NCBI GenBank assembly: GCA_964036045.1
Contig: OZ038390.1
Location: 873,001-937,000 of the forward strand
DNA: 64,000 nt
Source of the DNA: Eutreptiella sp. 'Long Island Sound 2002'
Lineage: Eukaryota > Euglenozoa > Euglenophyceae > Eutreptiales > Eutreptiaceae
Reading direction: 5' to 3'
The notes under the pieces were generated by a model, which ran no database searches, had not been told where the DNA came from, and was given only the letters and a program-made list of their open reading frames with translations. Shown here piece after piece: positions 44,101 to 56,100 of this stretch (position 1 is its first letter; the number at the start of each line of letters is the position of its first letter). Position numbers and translations under genes: made by a program.

Positions 44101-47100
44101 TGGGGCTGAAATTCAAGCGCTGGCACACCCAAACGTCGAAACATTTGTAGGCAGCACATTCATGTCTGTTTATTACGTTGTTCCTGAGGCACAGGAACTG
44201 AGCCAAACAGTGAGTTTTGGTTGGCACCAAAGCTGATGCGCATTACACATCAAACAAATTCTGCAGCAGGATTTCTGACACTGAAGGTTCAAGAATTGAA
44301 AGTGGAGGAGGGGGGTTAAAAGGGGTTTTGCGCTGCACAGTGGGGTTGTCGGCCCTATGGGTGACAGTATTCCCAACCCCTTTGTGCCCAGGTGCCCCAT
44401 TTGAAATCCAAACCCCCCCATTTACTCTCCACATCCAGCAGCACCCCCGCGCTTCAAGGTGCCTTGCTGAAGGCAATAGAATTTTCCGTTTGTGAGGTAC
44501 CAAAGTGAAGTCCAATGGCAGTTCTCCCAACTTGTTATGTGAAATTCACAATTACCATGTGCCCCAAAGTAGTGCTGAACCACTTATACAAGCACAGTAG
44601 GAAATAGCCACATTACTTGAAAACTGCCCTCATGTGAGAAATGTAAAAGGATTTTTTTTTTTGCAAAACAGCATCTAATTGGAAAACAGTGTCAAGTTTG
44701 AAGACCTGGAAGCACACGTTGGCCTATTCTAAATCTGCCAAATTTTGGATATGGTACCACCATTGCCATTTCTTTCTCCCTTGTGAGGTCGATGGATTCA
44801 GGTATGGGTTTTTGATTGGCTGTGGATGTAAAGGGATGGTCTGGATATCCAGAAGGTACATAATAATTAACGCCCCATTTAGTGCCAATACTGACCATAG
44901 TGGTGTGGGAGTCATCTTCTCCAATTTGGAGTACCCTGAGCTCTGCCGCTTGCTGTTCAACCAAGGTTTTCATTGAGTCTGGGCTCTCATCGGCTTGGCA
45001 CGCTTTAGTGACAAATATTTTTTGGCTGCTTTTCAAAGACCCCAACTTGACAATTCATTGTTGCCCGAGGAAAGGTGGCAAGCAGTGACCATCAACAGTC
45101 ATTTGCTTTTACCATGGAGTCAAGAACACAAATGATTCCATGGACAACCCCCCAAAATCTCCCCTGATCCCAACCACCAAACGCCACGACACATGTGGGT
45201 CCCAAACAAATGAGAATGCATCGGCTAGCTAGCTAGCTGGCAGCATATTGAGCAAACACCAAATGATCCTCCAATTGTGGTTTCCTTGTGTCTGCAGCCT
45301 TTTCATTTTCATGTGCCACATTGTGTACCATCGAGCCGGAAAAGAGAGAAACTGATGTCCCTCCAACACAGCACCATGCTCATCCCAAAAACCCGGTTTC
45401 ACCCTTCAGTCAAAGTTCATTCATAATGCTATGGTGTTGAATGTGGAGGCACGAGGGGGGAGGCCCTGGGGGATTGAAATTTTGCTAAACCCCACCATAG
45501 TCTTAGGGGCCGATGGGCACCACTGAGGCCCAACTACTGCTGCATGGCTCCACATGGGATAGTAGGTGCTTGTAGTTTCACCAAATGATAACCCAAGCCT
45601 GGTGCAAGCAAGCACAACCCAACAATTGTAAATTTTCTACCAACCTATGGTGACCCTAAAACGTGAAAAATGTAAGTTGTGTGCAAAAAAATCGTCTAGT
45701 GTAATTTTTTTTGCAGTAAATGCATGTAATTTTTTTTGCGGTAAGTCGTGTGAATTATTTAAAAAAATTGAATTTTTTTTTGCGGTAAGGGCGTGTAATT
45801 TTTTTTTCGGTAAGTCATGTAAATTGTTAAAAAAATTGAAAAAATTGAAGGAAATGCAACCTTTGCAATACGTGCGCAATATGTACGGCTGCCGGTTCCG
45901 TACGGCACACCATAGCAACCTTAACGATGGGACGCCGAGTCCACAAAGCACATAGTACTACTCTGCGTGGCCACCAATTAGTTGGGACTCGGCCAATATA
46001 ACATAGTTCCACATGGTGTCATTGGCACTAGACACAAAATGAGGCCCAAGAAAAGAGTCGTGACAGGGCCATGGCCAACATCCAGTGTGCCAGCACTGGG
46101 AACAAAATCAGGCTCAAGAAAAAGAGTCCTGACAGGGCCATGGCCAACATCCAGTGTGCCAGCACTGGAAACAAAATCGGGCTCAAGACAAAGAGTCCCG
46201 ACAAGGCCATGGCCAACGCTAGTGCCACCATTATAGGCCACCAAGGCATTGGTATGGGGCCAATATAATAGCAATCTTATACGCCCCACCATTGGTACAC
46301 CAAACGGGCGGAGGAAAATACAGCCCACAAAACATGCACCCGCTACAAGTAGTTGCAGAATGCACGCTTGTAGATCAAGTCCATTTTTGTGTCGCTGGAC
46401 TTGGGCTTTGCACTAGGATTGGGGTTAAGCTGACAAGCGGCGCGCAACTCTGCTACTAGCGGCTTGGGCAGGTCATCGACGAAAAGCTGGTCACGCTCCA
46501 GCTGGCCAGATGCATCTACTGGGTAGCCATCCGGCACCTTGCGCCACTCTCCACGGATGAGGACCTTGGGACGGATGTCTTCCTCCATGGGAGTGGCCAT
46601 GGAAGGTTGCAGCCTCGCCTCCGAGCTTTCCACGCTCTGCTCAAGGAAGGCCTCCTTGCCTTCAAGTGGGGTGGGGGTGGCCTCAACACTCTCCTCGATA
46701 GCCGAAAGTGCACCTTCAACTTGGGTGCGGGGGGGGGGGGACTCAAGAGGGCCAGGAAGCTCGGTCACGCCCTCCACATCATCACCGGGCGCTTGAACGG
46801 CCCGCACAGCACGATTAGCATTAACAATGCTGAGCACATAGTCCACAAACCCGGCACCCATTGGGACGAGGGGCACATCGGAAAAAGTACCCCGGTGCTC
46901 CACCACCAGCTTCGCCATGTTCAAGCTTTGAAAACCACAAGACGAACCGTCCGTTTGGAATCCCAAGGCGCGGTGCTTGGTGGTTGGCGAAAGCTTCCTC
47001 ATGGCCATCAAGTGCGTGGATTGCGAGTCCCTAACCCCAACTCAAGGGGCCACGCAACAAAGCGTGGATTGAGAGTCCCTAACCCCAACTCAAGGGGCCA

Positions 47101-50100
47101 CGCAACAAAGCGTGGATTGAGAGTCCCTAGCCCCAACTCAAGGGGCCACGCAACAAAGCGTGCATTGAGAGACCCTAACCCCAACTCAAGGGGCCACGCA
47201 ACAAAGTGTGGATTGCGAGTCCCTAACCCCAACTCAAGGGGCCACGCAACAAAGCATGGATTGAGAGTCCCTAACCCCAACTCAAGGGGCCACGCAACAA
47301 AGTGTGGATTGCGAGTCCCTAACCCCAACTCAAGGGGCCACGCAACAAAGCGTGGATTGAGAGTCCCTAACCCCAACTCAAGGGGCCACGCAACAAAGTG
47401 TGGATTGCGAGTCCCTAACCCCAACTCAAGGGGCCACGCAACAAAGCGTGGATTGAGAGTCCCTAACCCAACTCAAGGGGCCACGCAACAAAGCGTGCAT
47501 TGAGAGTCCCTAACCCCAACTCAAGGGGCCACGCTACAAAGTGTGGATTGCGAGTCCCTAACCCCAACGCAAGGGGCCACGCAACAAAGCGTGGATTGAG
47601 AGTCCCAAACCCCCACCACGCGTTCCACGCCCCAACGAGGAGGTCCCGGAGGCGCAGGACGCCAAGGCACAGCACTTCGAGGGGGGCAAGGACACAAGTG
47701 GTGCTGGCCCACCCTCGCCGATGGTGGGGGGCGGGGAACACCTGGGCAACCCGGCCGTACCACCACTGCAGCACGGCGAGGCCGTGGTGCCGCCGCCGGT
47801 GCCAGGGGAGTGGGAGCGGCGGGCCGTGGTGCCCGCGTCCTCGGCCTCGGCCTCGGCCTTTCTGCCGGCCGCGTTGGCCACGTGGTCCCCATCGAAGAGG
47901 GGAGAGGAACGACCATGATTGAGCTGCCGAGGCTATAAAACTACATAAGGAGGTTGTGCCCCAGCCCCTTGCTTAGGTGGCCCATTTGGGGGTGGCCCCC
48001 AAAACCCCACCGGCAAAATTCTGCCAGTGAAAAGTGAGTGATGGAAACCCATGTTTATGGGCAGTGCGTTTTTGGGACGCGACGGAACGCCCCCTCTGGA
48101 TGACTTTTTGGCACTTTGGGACCTAATTTTTGGTACTCAAAAACTAGGGGAAATAGAGGGTTTTGGGTGTTTTTGATGGGCAAAATGAATGGATCAGAGG
48201 ATTTGACAGGGGTTGCAGCAAGCGATCTATTGGTGTGGTCTGTGTCATATGGTTTGCAGCAGGTAGAAAATCGGGAGGTCACGCAACCGTGGCTCCGGGG
48301 TCAACTTTCAAGGCCTACCTAGGTGCGCCGTGTCGTGCCTCAAAATTCTGCCGGCTGTTTTTCTACAAACCCGTGCTTAGTGACGTAACCGCCACGGGTA
48401 AAAGTGGCCACAATTCAGGAGGCGCATTTGGTATCAAGCACGGAAGGCACGGCATGCTGCACAACGCAATTGTAGCAGGAAATATTGTGTGCAGGTTCTT
48501 CATGGTGCATGCTGTAGTGCGGACCATTGCACGCAGTTCCAGGGACCGCAGCACAGGCTACCACTGGCAGAATTCTGCCAGTAGACATGGCGCATACACA
48601 GGTGGCTGGCACCAACACACCACGGTGTCCAAAAAAGCTGCAGTGGGACACACACAACGCGGCAGGACGAGGTGTGCGACCCAGTTGGTACGCACAGATG
48701 GAAGGTGACGCTATAGCAATGCAAAAGGGAGGCTAGTGCGCCGCACACGCAGGCACAAAGCAACCCCATATACTATACGACACCACGTATGTACAATACA
48801 CGGCTCACCGCTATAAACCGGCGCCGACCCTGTCACACAATTCGTACTAATTCACATCACATTAGGCAATCAATCAAATGCGGGCGAACCACTATGTTGG
48901 GCCGCCATAGGCAACAAGCGGCCTGATATACCAGGTAATAGCAAGCCCTTCCCAAACATTAATTGTGCATGGTGCAATGGCGTATGGTGCTGCAGACCGG
49001 GGTGACACGAATGTAAGCCAGTGCATTGTGGCGCATGCAATACGTGGGAGTTAAGGTACATGTGTTTTTGCGCGCATCACTTCCAGCGTGTGTCCCATTG
49101 GCATGTGTGCATCACACTTGGTCTCGTCAAGCGATGCAACTGCACGATTGTGATTCGATTTGCAACATTGCATTGCTGTGTTTCTGCCTTGTTTATCTCG
49201 TAATCGGTGGTGCGAACAACCACACGGTCGCAAGCCAAGGTTTCTGAACCATGCATGTCGGTGTGTTGCCGGATATGATCAAGTGGTGCACATGCAAGGG
49301 TACGATGTTTCAGGACACTGCCGTTGCGACACTATTGCGTTGCTCGCTGGCAGAACTCTGCCAGAACCATTTAGTAGGAATTGTCCATCAGATCACATTG
49401 CATGCACAACACAGTAGTGGGGTGTAGGTTGCATACGCTTCCATACTGCACACACGCCGACATATCTATCATTGTATGATTGTTGGCAGAATTATGCCAA
49501 CACGGGGGGGGGGGGGGGGGGTTGCTCCTAATTGGTGGTTGTACCACGAGGTAACATCATTTCTCTCTGTAGGTACCTTCTGGAAGCCATGCCCTGCGGC
49601 ACATGCCATGTCACCGTCACGCCGCTGGCAGAATTCAACGTGCGCGAACGCGCATACTTATGGCTACTGCCTCCATGTGAGAGCACAGGATGATACCCAC
49701 CAGTACTTATTTGCTGCTGCGTACCGTGTGACACCATGAACCACAACCTGGAACCCTGGTACCATGGCCTTGTAATGCATGACACAGAGCAAGCACATCA
49801 ACGCACTCCGTACATCACCAACTTCCGGTTTGTTCCGTTGTAGTACTATGTAGCCATGTCCACATTTGCCTGTCCCTGCATACTGACCCTGCCAAAGGCG
49901 ACGTCACTGGCAGGAATTCTACCAGTGCCTGCCCCCACCACCTGCAGGACCCCATTGTCTGCGCCACCACAAATCCCGCTGGATCAAACATTGTGCCGGA
50001 AGAGGGGTTTTGCGCGCATGACAAAAAGGGGGCAAAAAGGGCTTTTTCAGGCACCCCCAAATGGGCCGCCTAAGCCTGGGGGAGACCCCCCCCCAACAGC

Positions 50101-53100
50101 CATATAGGGTGGAAAACACACAAAGAGGGGCTAAAGCATGCTTTACATCGGATATTTGATCATTGTGGATGGTCATAATATCAAAAAAATCAGTTTCGGA
50201 AATTTCCATTATTGGGCTGCCGAGGCTAGAGATTTTTTTGTACATACGCTTACAACAAAAAAAAAATACACGACATGACAATTTTTTTGTTACACGCATT
50301 ACCGCAAAAAAAAAAATACACGATGTGACGATTTTTTCCAACACGCGTTTACTGCAAAATTAAAAAAAATCTATTGCCTTCAGCAGTGCACCTCGAAGAG
50401 AGGTTAACAGTCAGCCAATCAGTCCCTGAGCCAGCAAGCAGGCAGGCAGTCAGACAGATACACACAGTTTGGGTTTTTTGTCAGTGGCAGATGCGGCCCC
50501 AAGCAGCGGGGAGGCTCTGCCCCTCAATGTAAGCAGTGGCCGAGTGGTAATGCAGCCGACCGGCGTTCCTTCGGTCGGCGGTTCGAACCGTGGCCCAGCG
50601 CATTTCGCGCCGCCGCCGGCGGCACCAAAAGTAAGCGGACCAGGATTCGAACCGCCGACCGCAAACCTTGCGTTGGCTGCGTTACCATTGGACCGCCGAC
50701 TGTTTGATGACGGCTGTGCTTCCCCACTGCTTGTAGCCTTTTGAGCAAAAACTTTTGACCCCCCCCCACCCCACCCCCCCACCCCCACCCCCCCCTCTCA
50801 AAAAAGTGATATCCAGTTTTAGGGGGTAGAGGCCTCAAAATCAAAAAATCCATTGGGGGATGGTCTTATTGGGCAAAATAATGATTTTACAAGGGGTTGG
50901 ACATCCAATATCATGCCTTGGGGTATGCTACGCGAATGACCCCAAAAAAGGGGGGTATACGACGCCCGTGCCTGTGCTTGATCTAACAACCTCTCTTCGA
51001 GGTGATTACACAGACTTACTGCAAAGAAACAATTACCAATTTTACTGAAAATGCATGCATGTAGGCGATGTGCCCACCTGTGGCCACATAGTGGCCGCGA
51101 GGCCTATGTAGCCCGTGCCATGGGCCCTCCGAAAGCCCCAAAATAGTTGTTGTGTACGCTATTTAGTGGCACCTGAAAAAAATTTCACATTTTGACTTTT
51201 TCCGAAACCCTTCTGTTGCCCCTAGGTTGGGTTTGGGTGATCATTTGGTGACAATACGGGTACTTGAGCGCCCATGGGGACCCACGTGATGGCCACTGGG
51301 CCCATCTAGCCTGAGCCATGGGCCCCCCAAAAGCTTCAAAATTGCTGTTTGTAGGTGGTTCAATGGCATTTGGTGTGTGCACAAACTGCTCAAGCACTTT
51401 TCCGGCCTCTACAGGTCAAAAATGGAAATTTTTGCAAAACTTTTTTTTGATATTGTGATCACTCACAATGATGAAATATGCTATGTAAAGCATGTTTTAG
51501 CCCCTCTTTGTGTGTTTTTCACCCTATTTGGGTGTGGGGGGGGGGGGGGCGAAAGGGGGCTGGGGCACAACCTGCTTATGTAGTTTTCAAGCCTCGGCAA
51601 CTCAAAAATGGAAATTTCCAACACTGATTGTTTTTATATTCTTACCATCCAAAATGATCAAATATCCTATGTAAAGCATGTTTTAGCCCCTCTTTATGTG
51701 TTTCTCATCCTATTTGGGTGGTTTGGGGTGAGGGGGGGCTCCCAAAGGGGCTGGGGCACAACCTGCTTATGCAGTTTTCGTCGAGTCGTGTAATTTTTTT
51801 TTCTGCGGTAATGCGTGTGACGGGCTTACACGACTTACCGCAAAAAAAAATTACACGACTGGACGATTTTTTTGTTACACACATTTACCGCAAAAAAAAA
51901 AATTACACAAATTACAACATACACCCGTAAAACAGCCAAGTCCTTAGCGGCGGTCCCTGATGGTAGCTTACCATACGTGTGCAGAGATAGGACTTGGCCC
52001 CCACCATTGGTCGTGGGTCCCATGTAGAAGAAAAACTTAAATGGCACCTGAATTTGGTGTTGGTAGGGTGGTCTGGTGCTTGCAATAGGCGAGCGAGGTT
52101 TTTGTCTGGGGCCCCAGCCCCTGACAAGCACCATCCTCATGTGTCGGTCCTCAATGGGCAGTAAACCCTGTTGCCCCCTTTACAATAGTGCAGGTGCTGA
52201 AACCCAGTGTTCTAAACTTGCTGCTCAGCACATGCACCGCCTCCCTAGTGTTCTGGTGGTGGCAGATGTGCAGCTGTGATAATCACAGCTGCTGCACAGT
52301 TGGGGTGGGGCCCAAAACACTCACGGTGGTGGGGTGTTAAGAGGATTCCTGCTCCCTGGGCCCCCTGAGGTGCAACCCCAAGGTTGGAAATGCACCCCAA
52401 CAAACCATTTCTGGCTGACTTCAAAACCCCCCGCCTAAACATACGGTACCCCCTCCCTAAACTTTAAGCACTCCCCACCTAAACTTTAAGTACCCCCTCA
52501 CCTGAACTGCAAGTACCCCCCTCCGTCCCACACTCGCACTGATAGAAAGCTGAATTCTAACTGCTGGCGAGGAAGCATCCCAGCCAATCGGACTGCGGAA
52601 ATGCCTCCCCCACCCGATGAGGGGTTGGAGGGTGAAATGGCATCGCCTCTGAATGTGTGCAGTCAAACACCCTGCACACAGCAAAACAGTCTCCTTCCAA
52701 CAACCCAGTGCATACTTCGATGGTCCCCTTTGGTGCTGGATCTCCTGATGAAGATTCCATCCCAGACAATACACTTGCACTCTCTTGGGGTGTGGGTGGC
52801 AACGTCGTTTCGGGAGGGGCCGATGAACTTGTTGCACTGTCACGTCCTGAAAGGCAGCAGAAAGGCAAGCCGTGTGACAGCAGCAATACTTGGCATCACT
52901 GGCCAAAGAATGAGCATGGCACTGAATGGGTGACGGAGGGGGGACTGGCATCAAGAGCGTCAGGAAAGCCAGCCAGGCCCCTGACAGTGCCTGCCCCATG
53001 GCCATGTTCACCCAGTGTACCCACTGTTCGTCTCAGCGTTACAGTGCCACCTATTGCCCTGAGTAGTCGCCTACACTTGCCCCAACCTGCAGTTCTGGAT

Positions 53101-56100
53101 GCTTGTTGCTCATGTCCCCGGGGGGGCGACTACCAACGGTCCTGATGCGACCCACCCCCCAACTATCTGTCAAAACTCGGGGGGGGGAGGGGGGGGGGGG
53201 GGCTGGGGGGGGGTCGCATACAAGGACCCGGCCCGGCTGCCCCCCCGGGCTCGTGTCTTGGTGTTGAGGCTTGTTCACTGGTCATTGGACCCACTGGCGC
53301 CTATCGGTCCAGACAGTCCAGAACTTGAGTGGGGGAGGAGGAGGAGGACCTGCGATGCAGCCCATGGCTAGCACGGCGTTCAAAATCGCCCCTGCTCGCT
53401 GGACCTGTCAGCTCCCCCTTGCTTGGGTACTATGGGACCGTTGTGGTCAAAGAGAACTCGGGCCAGGGGGCTGCTGGCGTGGCTTGCACTGGTGAGGCTT
53501 GCCAGAGGTCATGACACCCACGACAGCACGGCACTGGAGGGGTGGGGCGGGGGATGGGGATGGGGGCCCTTCAGCCCCTTTTCTGGGGTTTTAATTCAGG
53601 GAAATCCGGAAGGTCATGGGTGATGCCTTTTGTCCCAAAAAGAGTTTTGGGGGACATTATGCCCCCGTCAGAAACACAGAGTTTGGGTTCTTCAGTGGCG
53701 GACTCCCCTTCAAGCAAAGGGATCAAGTAGCACAGCAGATCAATCAGCGGTCGGACGGTGATGCGACCGGTCGACAGCGGAATGGTTGGCGATTCGCATC
53801 CCTCCTCCATCGATCCACAATCCCTGTTCTACTGGACCCTCGTTCAAATCCTTCTGAGCACAAACTTTTGAACCCCCCCCATCCCCACCCATCCACCCAC
53901 CCCCAAAAGTTATATCCAGTTTCAGGGGATAGAGGCCTCAAAATCCAAACACCCATTGGGGGATCGTTTTATTGGGCTAAATAATGATTTTACAAGGGGT
54001 TGGACATCCAACATCATGCCTGACGGTTTCGAGGTATTCTATGGCCAAGCTCCAACGGTCCCCAAGAAAAATTTGGTGTGCTGCGGCATGCTGCAGCATG
54101 CTTCAAGCCGTAGGTGGGGGGTAACTAAATTTTCCAAGAGTGGTAAACCCCCGAACCAAACACAAAAGACTGCATCTCCCGACAACCTGCAAAGATGAAC
54201 ACAGCAGTATCATTTCATGGGTGGTCATGTTGCTACTCCTCCTCCTCATATTTCCGCTTTTGTCCATTTTATTGACATCCATGCCATTTTGACCTTCACC
54301 CTGGGTGTCTGTACAGCATAGGTACTGTCCGATGCCTTCTCCAATTGCCCACTGCAAACGGTCTGCAGTACTCCTGGGTTGTCTCTTTGTTCCTCTTGGG
54401 TTGTGTTGCCCCCTCCTCAGTGGGTTCAGCAGTAGACATCAGACGACAAAGTGAAGAAAACAATGATCTGTCAAAGCACAGCACAGCACCGCAAAAAAAA
54501 AGAAAAAGAAGGAAAAAACAGGTTGATCTGTTTGCCCCTGGCCCTGCCTGAAGTGCTGTAGATTGCCAATCCCAGGAATGGATCCTGAGATCTGCCAATC
54601 ACAGATGCACTGTTTAATCACTAGAGTACTGGCCATCTCTGACACATGAGCTCAGGGATGGGATTGATTTTTTGGTCCGATATTTTTTCCCAAAAAGTCC
54701 CAACCCAATTTTCAGTGTGCTGTGGCATTCTGCGGCATGCTTCAATCTTTGGTGCCTGTGACTATGACCTGTGTGCCAGCATTGTGCCAAGTGGGTCCAT
54801 TGGGTCTGGTATGTGAGAATATTGCAGCAAAACAAATGTTGTGGACTGCGGAATTGGAAACTTCATAATTTGACACTTTTTGGAGCCCCCTCCCCCCCCC
54901 CTCTCCTCCCCATCATATGCCCAGCTCAGCACACCTGTACAGAAAGCCTCTGATGGCTTTGAAGCATGCTCTGCTGACGGTGAATCGGGTTCGATCACTT
55001 CAGACAAGCTGTGATGAAAAACCAAGGCAGCAGCACAACAGTCATTTAGGATGTTTTGGGGCCAAGGGCAAGGCCAGTGGGTATGTGATGCTGAATGTGC
55101 ACAGCTTGGAACTTGGAATGCAGGTCTTGGAAATACGTGAGAGGCGTGCCCCCGCCCCCACATGGGGCACTCTGCAAGCAACACCACGGGCAAGATCCTG
55201 GGACTGCAGCACACCAGTGATGTGCAACAATGGGTGGACCGAAACCCCCTGGCGCTGTGCCCCCCCTGCACTATTGACTGCAACAAGCCTGTACATACCA
55301 TGGAGTGCAAACCGGATGCACCAGATTTTGAGCAAATTCTATTACTGCCTTCGGCAAGGCACCTCGAAGAGGGGAGAGGGACGACCATTATTGAGCTGCC
55401 GAGGCTATAAAATAAAATTAAAATGCATAAGCAGGTTGTGCCCCAGCCCCCTTGGGACCCCCCCAACAACAACAACCAAATAGGGTGCACCTCTGTCCAG
55501 GTCCAGACCCCAGGGTGCTGGGCAGGCACACCCCATTTCCCCAGGGTCGGGCCTCAGGATGCGGGGCAGGCACACCTTCCTGGCGGCTCCGCTTCTGCGC
55601 CCTTGGAAAGCAGCCCAGAATTTCTCCGCTGCTCACAATCCATGGCCCCCTTTGGCGGTCCCACATCCGATGGCCTTCGCCTTTCTACTTCTGCGTGTGA
55701 CATCCTGCGCTTCTCCGCTTCGGCTTCAGACGACCGGCGCCTCTGCACATCTCCATTGGATGATCTCCGCATCTCCACTTCACTGGCCGGCGACCTGAGC
55801 GTTTCCGCGTCCCTCTCCTGTGACCTCCGCTTGCCTGCGTCCGTCTCTGGCGACCTCCGTGTTGGCACATCCGGTGACCTTCTGGTCGGCTCTCCCCTCT
55901 CCGATGACCGACGCTTCTGTGCTGCCCTTTCCGCTTCCAGGGCCAACAGCTCCAGTGACTCTCTACGACGGGCTGCCTCCGCAGCAGAGGCTGGTTGAAT
56001 GGACCCTCTCCTGGGGACTGGCACGAGCTCAGCCCCGATGCCACTGCGGGTTGCGCCGTCCGGGGCTGTGCCGGCCACATTGGGTGATGGCCCAGGAACA

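Larger units (their letters stand above)
50389..51004. mobile_element. Inverted-repeat element with tRNA-like boxes (copy B)
   Basis: CACCTCGAAGAGAGGTTA at 50389-50406 and CAACCTCTCTTCGAGGTG at 50987-51004 form the ends. Internal order matches copy A (11905-12494): forward tRNA-like segment 50532-50600, reverse segment 50630-50702, C/A-rich run, then the conserved tail. Overall similarity by eye is 80-90 percent. Confidence 0.65.

Noticed and set aside
46607-47503. 298-codon plus ORF and a 138-codon minus ORF
   Set aside because: Both are open mainly because the 48-bp minisatellite has a period divisible by three.
47013-47612. CRISPR array
   Set aside because: Units are head-to-tail copies with no unique spacers; it is a minisatellite in a eukaryotic genome.
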